Assembly: GCA_001949185.1 (NCBI GenBank)
Contig: BDGG01000002.1
Location: forward strand, 6,228,772 to 6,292,771
Source of the DNA: Ramazzottius varieornatus
Lineage: Eukaryota; Tardigrada; Eutardigrada; Parachela; Ramazzottiidae
DNA: 64,000 nt
Reading direction: 5' to 3'
The position numbers and the translations under genes are program-made. Every line of letters starts with the position of its first letter. The first letter of the stretch is position 1. This document shows positions 39,601-50,333 of this stretch, one piece after another. The notes beneath the pieces are model-generated. The model did not search any database. It worked only from the letters and a program-made list of their open reading frames with translations, and was not told the origin of the DNA.

Positions 39601-42600
39601 TCCTCCAGCACCTCACTTGACGGAGTCGGCTTTGGTGGAGTTTGCGGTGGAACGTTGGCCGATATGTTCGCTTCTGTGTCAGGGACTGATTGTTGTTCGG
39701 GAAGGGTAACTTTTCCTGCTGCCTCGGGTACTTCTTGTTTGGGTTGCGTTGGCTGATGAACTTTTATCAGGGCGACAGTGCTGGCTTCCCCATGCTCGTT
39801 CTTGGCTTTGCATGTGTACCGACCGGGTTCGGGCTTGACGATGACCAAACGATGTTTCTCGACTTGTGGACTAGTGGCGATGACTTCTTTTTGGATGTCG
39901 ACCGTAAGACCAGCCTGGACAGGCTTGTCGTCCTTTAGCCACACTACTTCCGCGTCGGGGAAGGCGTGCACAATCGTTTCCAGGTTCAGGGGTTCCGTGT
40001 TGTTCGATTCCACATGGACAGGAAGAGGCTGGGAAAACTCGGGTTTGAAGGTAGGATGTGATGGCTTCGGCGCAACCGGCGGGGCTAACAGGATAAAATG
40101 TTAGTACAATGTGTACTAAGATTGTTTCCACGTCAAATGTTCGCTTTTTTGAAATACCTATTAATTCGTGTTCGTGCACTGGTATGACTGTGTTGACAGC
40201 ATGTACAAATCGACGAACCTGGTTTTTCCTTGACGTTGACTAGCGTGAGAGAAGCCACGTCGCCGTCAGGTGTTCTCAGGACACAGACATACTCTCCTGA
40301 GTGCTCCACCGTAGGATTGGTTATAGTCAGGTAATGATGTTGAGCATGGGGGTTTTCCGGTACGTCCTTCTTTCCCATGATGATATCGACATTGGCTACC
40401 ACAATGTTACCATTCTTCAGCCACTGCACTGGAACTTCGGGTTCGGACTGGATGATTGTTTCCAGAGTTATCGTCTGGCCTTCTTCGGTGTCCAGCTTGA
40501 GAGGTAGCGGAAGGAGAATTTCAGCTCGCGATTGGGGCTTCGGCTTGGAAGGTTCTTCAGGTAGAACTGTCTCTTCCGGTTCACCGTAAACCTCAGTTAT
40601 CGTTTCGGTTGTTTCTACTGTCTCAGTCTCCATCTTGCCGTCCGGACGTCCTTGTGCGGTATTTGTGTACACCACATGGTCGGGCTGCGCTTGAGCAACA
40701 GGTTTTTGAACGGGTTGACGAGTTTCGCTGACAGGTGGTACCACAGACACGTGAGGAACCGCAGTGATAGTTGTTTCGATCTGCGGCTGTACGGAACAGG
40801 AAGTTGTGGCTTCTCCGAGCTTGTTCCTTGCTTTACAGCCATACATACCTACAAAAGGGACATCACAGCATTTCTTCCTTGGATCAAAGTCACCACGCAA
40901 TTCAGCCCAAACAGGATCATCTCTGTTTTACACGTTTTTCTGAGCGACTAACCTTCGTCCTTCTTGGAGAATTCGAAAATCACCAGAGTGGCAATCTTGC
41001 CGTCGAACTTGATCGCTCGGTTGCGGCTGTCGTGCAGAACTTGGTTGTTCAGTGTCCACTCTAGGTCAGGCACCGGCACTCCGTTGACATGACACTCCAG
41101 CTTGACCAGATCTCCAATCTCTGGTACGATCGGCGTCAGGAGCTGCGTGAAGTATGGAGGCTCTTCTCCCGACTTGTTTTTCGAGCTGAACGAGATGGAG
41201 CAAGTAGCGACACCGCGAGGATTGGTCGCTTTACATTCGTAAGTACCTACAGATGAATTAGTGAATCAATGCGAAGAGGTCGAATTGTGTTTCCTTGTAT
41301 ACAGTTGAATTTCTCACCTTGATCTTCTATACCAGCATTCGGTATGATGATCTTCGTAACACCTTGCTCATCTGGAGGAATCACCACAATCTTGGACTGG
41401 TTCGGATACAACTGCTGACCGTTCTTGTACCACGCTGTATCGGGCTTCGGGTTTCCGATAACCTGACACTCAAACTGCAGCCCGCTACCTTCCACTGCCA
41501 CTGTGTCTTGTGGAGTCCGCAGGAAGACCGGTGGCGTCATGTCGTCCATCTTCGGCTTTTTCGCTTCGTGCACTATCAGCCTACCTTCCGTCGTCACCAT
41601 TCCACTTGGATTCTCAGCGCAGCAAGTGAAGAGCCCGGTGTCTGCTGGAAAGCATTCAGTGATCGTCAGGGAACATTCACCACTGTTGAGATTTCGATCT
41701 GGAACATAGCGAGGGTTGTTCGAGACTGGAAGACCGTCGCGCAACCAGCGAATCATCGGAGAAGGTATCCCAGCAGCTTGGCAGTACATAGTGACTGACT
41801 GTCCGGCTCGTGCTTCGATGTCCTGCAAAGGCTCCGTGAATGAGACTGGTTGAGGCTTTTGGGCGACAGGCGGCGCTTCTTTCTGAACATCAGTCTGTTC
41901 TATCCGAATGTGATGCTCGTGGCTTTCGGTTTTCTGGGCTTTGGTTGGCGGTTGACCGAGATCTGGCTCTTCGGAGGACTTTGCTCGTGTGGACTTGACG
42001 ACTTTGGAATGAAGGTTCTCGGCGATGCTGAAGAGCTCGTTGCTAATTACCGCGAAGGCATCCATCACATCTTTGTTCTTCTGGCTGAGATACTCGACTC
42101 GCTTTGGTCCTTCTTTTCCTGCAAAATAAAGCGCAAATATCCCTAGTGCTTTTTCGATTCAACACTTTCAGATTCATATCGGACGTGGGCAACTTCGGCA
42201 AATGATTTCATCAGATCACATCAAGTGGAGGACGTTAAAATGTACGCCACTTGGAAAAACGATCTGACGACTTCCTTTTGCCGACGTTCCATATCATAGT
42301 TATGATTATACCATAAATTTGCAGGCTGAGTTCCAAGAGGGTGCGAACTCTTTGTTCCTGTTTCTTCTCTCCCGGTCCAAGAAAGCTTTCCAGCTGACTG
42401 ATGACGTTGTTCGCGTCTTCGGGTCCTCGGCACTCCGTGGTCTTTCTCCCAATCGTCACTAGCGCCTGCGTGGCTTCTTTGAACCATTTCTCTGTTTCTT
42501 CCAGCACCTCGAAGAACTGTACCGTCAACTCTGTCCGCCTGGTCAGATTCTGAACGTCCCGATGGAACGTCGACCACATCTTTTCCACTTCGTTCCGGGT

Positions 42601-45600
42601 CTTTTGCAATTCCGGCGCCTGTGCGGCGTTCTCCGGAGCCGAGATGAACTTCTCCACAGTGGAAACGAAGTTCCGAACCTTCACGTTGATGACTTCGACA
42701 GTCTTAATGAACGTTGTATGGACTTCATAGAGACGCTTAGCACCTTGCAGGCTCTCAACGGTTTCTTCTTTCCGACGGTTCATCTGCTCCGTCAGCTCTT
42801 TGATCTTCTGTCGGAGTTCGTCGGTCTCATTCCTCAGTTTCATGATTTCCATCTGGTGTTGCACGTCTTGGTTCTGTTGGTTCCACCGTCTTTCCCAGTC
42901 ATCTTTCTTGTCTCGGATACTCGACTGGAAAGTGTCGAGGTTCACCTGGTTCTGCGGGTGTGTTTGTCGGATGCGGTTGACGATGTTGTCGCCCAGGTTC
43001 ACAGCTACCTCATACACATGGATGATTTTCTCGTGGTATTCGTGATAATGTCGAGTCTCTGTGATTTCCGTTGGTGGCTTCTGTCTGATCATTGCTTCGT
43101 ATTCTTTCATCAGTCTATCAAGTTCTTCGATACAAGAGTAAAACTCTTTGGACATGTTCAGGAGGACTTTATATTCTTCGATACGTTTTGAGAACCTCTC
43201 GTAGGTTTTGATCAGGTCGTTCACCACCGTGTCTCGTTCAGCGGTACTCTCGACCTCAATCGGGATATCTCGGGAGTTCTCGACCAACTTCTCGACCTTC
43301 ATGCGTACCTCCTATACAGGTCAAACATGAAAGCTGTGATTAAACCTTACATTTCGGAGATATCAGTAGTTATTTTGAAAACGTCTTTTTGGGTATGTCG
43401 TGCCGTCAACAACACTTTCTGTCACATATTTGGGAGCTCTGCGAACAAAATCGACCAGACTGCTTTTACAAGTAGCGCACGTTTTAGCAAAATTGGGTGG
43501 ACGATTTCAATTTTGTCACGTTTGTTTGTGGGGCACCCATTCGGCTCTTTTTGTACTATGTTTCTTTATGTTACATTTTTTGGTGTAATATATTAAATTA
43601 TGTATAATGATTTTTAATGTTAATAAATCGTGGATCGAAATTTCTCGTCCATGGTGTCTTACCGTAATGACGGGTTCGAATGCGTTGACCTTGTTTTGCA
43701 GCTGCTGGGCCTCTTGCTGGGAAGTACCCAGATAGCCCAGCTGCATTCCATCGAAGACCTCTCGTTCTGTTTTGAGAATGTAGGTGACAGTGGTCGTAAC
43801 CTCCTCCACATACTCTCTCCACTGAGCCTTCCTCTGCCGCGTCTCATTCAGTTGTTGCGTCACTTGAGCAAAGTTTCGAAGATCTTGTTGGAGCTTCTCC
43901 AGCGTACTGTTGACTGTTTGAGCGGCTGGGCCAACATCAACTTGAGCCATATCAGCTCCACCTGCTCGAATTTCAAAAATAGTTATTACAACATCAAAAA
44001 TAATGAATGCGGTGCAAAACTTTCAGTCTGACCTGCTTTATTGAAGAAATCGCTGGCTTTGGTTTGGAGGTTCGATATGAGGGAGTGAAGTGAGGCCAAG
44101 CGCTGATCAAAGTTGTTCGCGTTGACGTCAGATGACCCAGAGTCGGCTTGTACTGCACCGGAAAGAGACTGAAGGACTTCAATCTCGGAAGATACCTTTG
44201 CCGCTGTCTTTTGGAAGTCAGAGTACGGAGACACAATTTCTAAACGGGACGTCAGAATGCTCGACAGCTCGCTCCATCTGTCCTTCAGATTATCAGTTTT
44301 CCGGGTTATCTCAGCTAGCTCAACTGGGTCGAGCCCGTCAGGATCGCTGGCGATATGAGAAACCAGATCGACGAGAGAGAACATCTTGTTCTCCTTGGCT
44401 TTCATCTCATCATACACTTGCTCGTGAACGTCCAAGAAATCCCTGATTCCGTTTAATGTTGTCGGAAGTACGTTCTTGCTCTGCAATCAAACAAGCCAAA
44501 TCAAAAATCGACATTTTAATTTTCCCCATACAAAAAGTCCCAACCGGAAACCTCTTTGGAGCTGGGCGAATACATGCATGTATACAAGGTCGGTATCTTG
44601 AGCGGCGCACCGTTCCAGTCAGTGGCAACGAAGCTGTGCGCCCAAGACAGCGATGTTGTACGTTGTGTTTGCCCAGCGCTTAGGAAACGCGGTTTATAAG
44701 ACAGGATTGAACCATTGATTGGTTACCTTTAAGAGGACCTCAACGATATGCGTAGTCCATTCGTACAGCTCCGTGAATATTTCAGTGAACTTCTTGTAGT
44801 TCTCGCTGTGTTTCGCCATAGAACTTTGGAATGCCGAGCACTGTTGCTCCAAGCGGTTAAGCACCTCATGAATAGCCTGCAAGGCTCCTTCCACTCCACT
44901 AGCATCCATGTCTTCGGCACGCTCCATGATCATATGGGCTTCGTGGATGATGGGGCTCGTGAAGGCCTTGAGGTTCTCCAGTACTTCCCTTTGGCGATTA
45001 ATGATGTCTTCCGGCTTAATATGCTGCTTCTGTTTCTCCATGTCGGAAAGGGCTTGTTGTTCCTGCGGTAGTCGATGGAAGAACGCCTCGACATGCTCGT
45101 AGAACTCTTTGGTGATGGAGAAGAGGAATCTACGTCGGTCGACACGCAGGTAAATTTTGTCAACTCTGTCGACTAGTACTTGGAAGTCGCGGTTGTCTTC
45201 CGGCGGACAAGGCGAAATCTGTGCGTGTAACCGCTGAAGCTGGTGCGAAAGATCGTACAACTCCTATACCCAAATTTCAAAACCGAGTTTCAAGCCCGCA
45301 CAATATTTTTAAAAATTATGTTTTCGACGCACCTTGACTCGTTGTTCCAAGGTTTCATGCTCGCTGATTATTTTGTGGGTATCGGCAAGATTCAGTCCCA
45401 GAGCTGTAAACCTTTTATCCATTTCCACAACCTTCTGGTACAGCTGGAGCAGTTGCTCCATACTATGCCTCAGAGACTTCAGTTTCTGCTGGACAAGCAA
45501 GTCTGCTCGTCGTCGCTGCCAGAGTTCTTCCAGCTTCCGTCTCCGATCATGGACGTTCTAAACTCAGCCATCATCAGGACATTTTCGATTAAACCGTTTG

Positions 45601-48600
45601 AACCTATTACACACGCAGCCACGAAGTACCTACCTCTAGAAGGCTTTCGACCACATAGCAAGCAGAAGATGTTGCGTGCTTATAACCGCGCGAATCGGCA
45701 GCAGGTATCCGCCCGAGGTCGTTGATGTGATCCACCAGGCTTTGAGCTTCGCCCAACAAGCGAATGGAAGATTCAAGAATATCTAGAGTAAGAAAAACAA
45801 AAATTTCAGATGTCTGTTTGGAGGAACCCAAAGATCTAAAAACGAACAGGTGTACCTTTTCGCACCGTCTCGTGTTCTCGTAGCCAGTCTCGGGCGCTGC
45901 CGGTGTAAGAACCCATATCTTTCTCCATTGCCTTTTGCGTGCTGGCAATTTTTTCATTACACTACAACATTTCGCCGGTTTATGCGTTAAAGATATCGCG
46001 ATAAGACCCCTCGTAAAATTACTCATCTGCTATCAAAGTAACACATGTGGCGATACTTACCTCAGCGACTTGTCTGTGGAAGTCCACGGCGCGTTCCAAA
46101 AGAAGACGCCGGTATTCGAGAAGGTCGTTAAGATCCCGCCACGCCTGGCCTAGACTATCCGCCATTGCTCCATACACTTCCCGCTTTGGTTGCTGCGTAC
46201 TTATCAGCTCGTCGGCTTGCGCCAGTAATTCCTCCACATTCGGCTGCTTCGCCTATAGGATCACAAAAATCGAAATAATAGTTCAAGGACGAAATGGGAC
46301 GTCGGCAGATGACTTGAACGTGATGGTTTTCCCAAGTGGCGCACACATTCAGTTCGCACGTGCGCCACTGCGGGCAAAGATAGTGTTGAATCCATTTGCC
46401 GAAGTCCGAAATCTTGTTCCAGATGAAAACCTGCCTTTTACAATATTCAGTGTAATATCATAAAAAATTCAAGAGATGGTTTTGATCGCTTGGCACATCG
46501 ACCTGCCAGCAGTATGAGAACACAGAAGTACTAGAAGCAGTTAATCGTCGTGTTTCCAATGTCGCTCACTGGTCAAGCAATGGTTAAGTATATACACGTG
46601 AAAAACACGAATACTTTCACTTCCGCATCACTTGCGGTCATATCGCATCTGTGGGGGTGTTTTTGCATGACAATGAGAAAAAAAATGATATCGATGACCG
46701 CCTGTCGCTACAGTTTATACTGATCGATTGGCCCGTTAAATTCCTCACTTTTGAGAGCTTTGATAAGGTGCACATGTTCTAATGTCTTTCGGCAATACCA
46801 ATCATTTCCTGATCGACGCTGCTAAACGATGTTCTACGCTGCACGATCGAAGACACTTCGACATTCATTCTGATCGCTGTCTTGTTTCTATAAACTTCTA
46901 CAACCGCTCAAGAAGATTTTCTAATCGCTTGCCAAACTTAAGAATGACAGAGATTTGCTGCAGCTGGTTCTCAGCGTTCTTTCGCATTCTGCTCTTCATA
47001 TCAAGACAGCTTCAATAACCTAAAACCTGCGCGTGGAAAGGGAGAACGGAGAACCCCAGTGGAGAACCCGGCCACTGCGTTACCAGCTCGAGCAGAATCT
47101 TGGGGGTTCTTCCCACCACCAAAGCATCGGCATTTATATATTTTCCCGGTCAGTCGAGTCGTTAAAGAATGTTATTACCAATGTACAGTATAAAGAGCAA
47201 TGACATTTACCAGTAGTTTGGCCAGACATCCGTTGTGCTCCTTTTGAAGTTCAAGAGCCTCTTCCAACGTTCTGCCGACTTCGGTAACTGGCGGCTCCAT
47301 CTCTTGAATACGCAGATGTAGGTCATTCTTGTGCTGCAACAGAGAACAATTGTAAGTTTAAGCAATCTGCATTAAAGTTTCGTCTTACGGAAAGCTGACT
47401 TATTCGTGGAGGACGACAAGTACTCGCGCCCAATGGCGATCGCGAAATGTTCCAGGAGGGCCTGTATACACAGCCCATTCGCTAACGCAGGAAGACTACT
47501 TAAAATAAAGACTTTGAACAGCTCTTGACCTCGCTAACACGTTCCTCACGCCAGCCTCTTGAGCCAGCGAGAATTCATTCACGTATAGCCAGCGAACGGA
47601 AAGCCTAGTTTCATGCGCGTAACGTAATGTCGCTGTAGTGGCCGCCGGAAATGGTTGCTGCCGAAAGAGACGGGTCCAGCGAAGCTTCGGTTCCAGTGCT
47701 CACTTCTCGCAAGATACACGTCCATCGCAGTCCGCGCAAGATGCGGCCATCCTCAGGATTAGCTAAAGAAGTAGTAATCCAAAAGATTGGACGATGAAAG
47801 TGTGTAGTCGACGACGAGAGTCCAACATGGGAAGGGACAGCGAGAACAAAAAGGAAACAAATCAGAAGCTGGCAAAACTGGCCCTTCGGCCATGCGATGC
47901 AGCGATGACATCAGTCTTTGGTTGATTGGTTATTGAACCACTCACACATTACGTACACGGGCTATTACGACTTCACCATACGGCTTGCCATTGTTTCCAG
48001 CTGACCAGTGATCAAGACTCCGCGATGACGTATGTGCACGTCTGTCTTCGCAGTACGTGGGAGCACATTCGCTTTCTCGAACTTTCCCAGGAATTTTGTT
48101 GACGGCTATCGATTGCAAACAGGGTCTGTTACAAATGAGAAACGATGCGCATTTCACGAAAGTATAGCGCCAGCTTTGATGTCCTTGACTTAAGAGACAA
48201 CAATCCAAGTTGCTTTGTTCCCCATCAGTGCAAAGATGAAGTGCTGCTCGTTTAACCTGGGGCTCTCGACCTCTTACGAGCTAGAGCCTTGACAGCGGAT
48301 CGCAGAAACTTTCCCGAAGATTAGGAGATCGCCAGAAGAATCTCACACTTTTTTTTCCTTCAGCGCGAAGTTTTTTTAAGCAGTATGCACTCGCACGTGG
48401 CACTCCAGCAGAAGAGGCCCCACACGTCAACTCTTCCGTACAATCTTCACTTCGTTGCAAGAAGCTACTGCGCAGGCTGTGGCGAAGTCGATCGGCGTAT
48501 CCAAAGTATCCCTTAACACTTCACCCTAGCTGGCGTATGGCTGGTTTTTCGTCAAGATAACGTGAGTTAATTATGATCTAAAGTCAATTTAGACCCACCT

Positions 48601-48715
48601 TGAGGACAGCCAAGACAATTCGGGTCTTTCCGGTTTGCACGGCAATTGTGCTAATGGTGGTAGACGTGAGGCCGGCGGTGGCAGCACCAGCCACCTCCCC
48701 TCTTCGCACTTCCAT
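21602..48715 (-). CDS. Giant muscle-type protein: CCDC141-like spectrin N-terminus plus about 33 kettin/sallimus Ig domains
   Basis: One minus-strand gene of about 27 kb. The start exon (48599-48715, MEVRRGEVAGAATAG) and about nine following exons give a spectrin-like alpha-helical region. It joins with matching phase (exon 42312-43311 to the exon starting at 42118) to a long run of Ig domains. I count about 33, many separated by the roughly 35-residue kettin linkers of the type LLGTxxPxxLxKIQxLE. In arthropods kettin/sallimus binds actin near the Z-disc and runs towards thick filaments; a similar sarcomeric role is inferred here. Two long low-complexity linkers interrupt the array. No kinase or Fn3 domain was seen. 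The C-terminus either stops at 21861 after Ig33 or splices at 21877 to a Ser/Thr-rich exon 21602-21723. Separate entries describe the regions. Confidence 0.85.
23612..23898 (-). repeat. Polyglutamine CAA/CAG tracts in the giant gene
   Basis: Two imperfect CAG/CAA (plus strand CTG/TTG) runs encode glutamine tracts at about 23622-23668 and 23862-23894. They are mixed CAA and CAG codons, which would slow slippage. Confidence 0.85.
24630..32396 (-). other. Kettin-type Ig repeats 16-29
   Basis: A regular array of 14 Ig domains, each about 95 residues with a linker of about 35 residues. A shared core runs VEWFxNGxPLxxGSRxxxxND, FGFVALDI and EDSGxYxxxAxNxxGEA. Linkers follow the form TxxLxTxxPxSLxKIQxLE, for example LLTETLHPNSLNKIQGLE and LLGTDNPERLHELQRLE. 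This spacing is the hallmark of Drosophila kettin and its actin-binding Ig-linker units. Most repeats have an intron near the last beta strands, often after the Asp-Ser-Gly codons. Repeat 29 and repeat 22 share homologous introns, described separately. Confidence 0.85.
32396..37120 (-). other. Ig domains 8-15 of the giant gene
   Basis: Eight Ig domains, most split by one intron near their middle. Examples: Ig8 TVTWYHENVALQQSP; Ig9 VVLQCAVDASEPLSVNWYRN with SGEYTCEI; Ig11 VRLDCRVSGRPYPEVKWYKN with TGQYVCVAKNISGE; Ig12 TMTWHKGAREIFSGDRYK. A linker of about 110 residues (exon start 35977) precedes Ig10. From Ig13 the domains change style: the first Cys is often lost, and the motif DxGVYTIRAINAAGEAVTTA appears, as in kettin repeats. 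The 224-bp intron after Ig14 (33144-33367) holds one of the hairpin elements. Confidence 0.75.
33256..33302. repeat. Hairpin element copy 1
   Basis: Arms AAGCGGCGCACA and TGTGCGCCACTT pair at 11 of 12 positions around a 23-nt loop. It lies in an intron of the giant Ig gene. Confidence 0.8.
37672..38600 (-). other. Pro/Gln-rich linker with duplicated HERPY motif
   Basis: About 310 residues of Pro/Gln/Val-rich sequence between Ig7 and Ig8. An internal duplication is visible: NIGQNLETDEILTHERPYIP and LIGQNVNADQHLFHERPYVP, each followed by a stretch ending near PWN or AQWN, with a third, shorter partial copy (RVPAGQWN). The region is probably disordered and may be elastic or a ligand-binding segment. 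No family match is known to me. Confidence 0.7.
38600..42118 (-). other. Ig domains 1-7 of the giant gene
   Basis: Seven I-set Ig domains follow the spectrin region. The first reads VTMYCQAAGIPSPMIRWLRD with DTGLFTCCAENPSG. The second has LQFECQVIGNPKPDTAWYKN. The third has VKLECHVNGVPVPDLEW with DEGMYGCKARNKLGEA. Domains 4 and 5 lack the first canonical Cys (TLETIIQSEP, LNLETIVHAF), so they are atypical. Domain 7 reads AIFTCVIAGDQPKIQWFKDG with HYVCQADSPFGKA. Pro/Glu/Val-rich linkers (near 40560-40800 and 39440-39740) separate domains 3, 4, 5 and 6. These resemble the more divergent Ig domains at the N-terminus of sallimus/kettin-type proteins. Confidence 0.8.
42222..42253. repeat. Hairpin element copy 2 (degenerate)
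   Basis: CAAGTGG and CCACTTG arms around 18 nt, with TACGCCACTTGGAAAAACG matching the right arm of other copies. It lies in the intron joining the spectrin and Ig regions. Confidence 0.5.
44597..44646. repeat. Hairpin element copy 3
   Basis: CTTGAGCGGCGCAC pairs with GTGCGCCCAAG, allowing a 3-nt bulge. It lies in an intron of the giant gene. Confidence 0.65.
46334..46369. repeat. Hairpin element copy 4
   Basis: AAGTGGCGCAC and GTGCGCCACT arms pair perfectly over 10 bp around a 15-nt loop. It lies in an intron of the giant gene. Confidence 0.8.
47334..48598 (-). other. Large first intron of the giant gene
   Basis: The first intron is 1265 bp, the longest recognised in this gene, with a GTGGGT donor and a TTGCAG acceptor. 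No exon or open frame of note was seen. A first intron of this size could carry muscle regulatory elements (inference). Confidence 0.55.
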
Positions 48716-50333
48716 TGTGCAGCAGATAAATTAAGTCGACACAACGATGAAGGCTCAACCCCCCTTCAGGAAGTGCTAATTGATTAAAAAATGCCGGTAG
48801 CAAAATCAGCTCACATTTTCGTTAGCGGTGATATATTCCACATATAAATCCACGTGCGCACAAAGAACCGAGCTTTCTAAGGCTTGGGCTAGACAATATT
48901 CCGCTGCTCCAGCGCTTCCGAACACATGAAACAACTGCAGTATTATATTCGCATGCGTAAAAATCTTCATGGGCTGCTGGAGCCAAATTTGAGAGCGGAG
49001 ATGTGCCAACGCGTGAGCCGCCAATGTCGTCAGTGAAAGTGCGAAGGCTTATGCTGGTGCTGCAAAGTCAAGAGTGAGCCAGCAACGTTGGAGTAAATCG
49101 TATATTCACAAACAACAAATCGGCAACACTGCTGACATTATTTTCGGCACGGTATGCTTTAAGAATACATGATCACTTATGACGGATTGGGGAGGCGGTA
49201 CTGGTGCTTAGCTTTTTTTAATTCATACTCTCATATACGAGACTGTAAGCACCTGGCAGTTTTTTACCGTAAGCTCCAAGTACCCTCGTCATTTTCTGCT
49301 CAATTATACCGCCTCTCATATGCCTTTCTGCTGATATGCATGAAGAAATCTCCGGTCAAACCAAAGTAACAGTTCATCTTTCTGTGAGACTTATTAGTAT
49401 ATTTCGATCTGGGCCGTCATATCACTGCTTTTCTGCTAATTTTAAAATTTGTGAATCGGCCCAGGAAGATAATCAAGGCTGCACTAAAGTATGTTGCGGA
49501 CATCGTTTTTCAAGCTTGCGTGCTCCATATTTTCCAGCGTAGTGATATTTTCCGGCGATGGTGGAAGTGAGGCACATCTCGCCGTGCGTTTCAGCTGTTT
49601 GGTCTATGCATATATATCATAACTTCGTGACCATAATCCAAATTTGGAAGTACGAGGATGACATCATCGTCTGCTAAATCGGCACTCTCGACGTACCCAG
49701 CTAGAGGGTGGACCATTCACGCGCATCCAAGTTCCTCGTGAGAAGAAGAGAGCACTTTGAAATGATCGTGCTGGTTACGTATACTCTCTCATGGTGTCAT
49801 TGCAAAATTTGTACAAGCAGGCCATTCTGAGACCTCGACTTACAACTTTGCATGCAAGGTGGCAGACGTATCGGGAGTGTCATAGTTCCTGCCAACAGAA
49901 GCCTTCTCACAGTCACCATAATAATACGGCTACATAAACCTTCTGCTGTAATGACTGATGCGGAGCCTTGTGCTGGTAAAACTGAAAAGTTTTATGAGGC
50001 TCATTATCTTGAGCATGGGAATATATCCCCAACACCTGCTTTCAAAAGAGACAGCATGTTGAACCACAGGCAGTAACAACACAACAAGAAAAGTCATGTT
50101 TGGTCAGTAACGCGAACCAGCAAAATGACCAACAACATCGAAAAATACGTCCCTTACAACAAGACCTCTTGAGTATTAAGGAAAAATACTTCGTACCGGG
50201 ACGTATTAAGTAGACACATTTCTAAAAAGTCAAAAACCAGAAGGGAGGTGGTTAAACCTGAACAGAGAAAACTTTGGTTCGTGAACCCGCAAAGTGGTCC
50301 AGCAGGTCGCGGTTCCTCAGCGTCAGAAGAAGC
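48716..50333. promoter_or_regulatory. Upstream region of the giant gene and 3' flank of TMEM8
   Basis: About 1.6 kb between the start codon of the giant gene and the stop codon of TMEM8, both minus strand. It should hold the promoter and 5' UTR of the giant gene. No coding exon was recognised; short open frames look random. Confidence 0.4.

Larger units (their letters stand above)
42312..48715 (-). other. CCDC141-like spectrin-repeat N-terminal region of the giant gene
   Basis: Exons read: 48599-48715, 47211-47333, 46061-46252, 45856-45961, 45634-45782, 45333-45557, 44727-45263, 44033-44480, 43663-43961 and 42312-43311. The first 39 residues contain STTISTIAVQTGKTRIVLAV, which matches the N-terminus of vertebrate CCDC141 as I remember it. 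Exon 3 contains EVYGAMADSLGQAWRDL and LLEYRRLLLERAVDFH, again like CCDC141/SESTD1. The rest is Glu/Lys/Gln-rich helical sequence with conserved Trp spacing typical of spectrin repeats, for example KFTEIFTELYEWTTHIVEVL and TDNLKDRWSELSSIL. Its likely role is a rod or docking segment for cytoskeletal partners (inference). Confidence 0.75.

Noticed and set aside
42562-43191. A 209-codon plus-strand frame opposite the spectrin region
   Set aside because: It is hydrophobic-rich antisense of a Glu/Lys-rich helical coding exon, a common artefact.
43672-43690. GGGTTCGAATGC, resembling a tRNA B box
   Set aside because: It lies in a coding exon and no A box or cloverleaf can be built around it.
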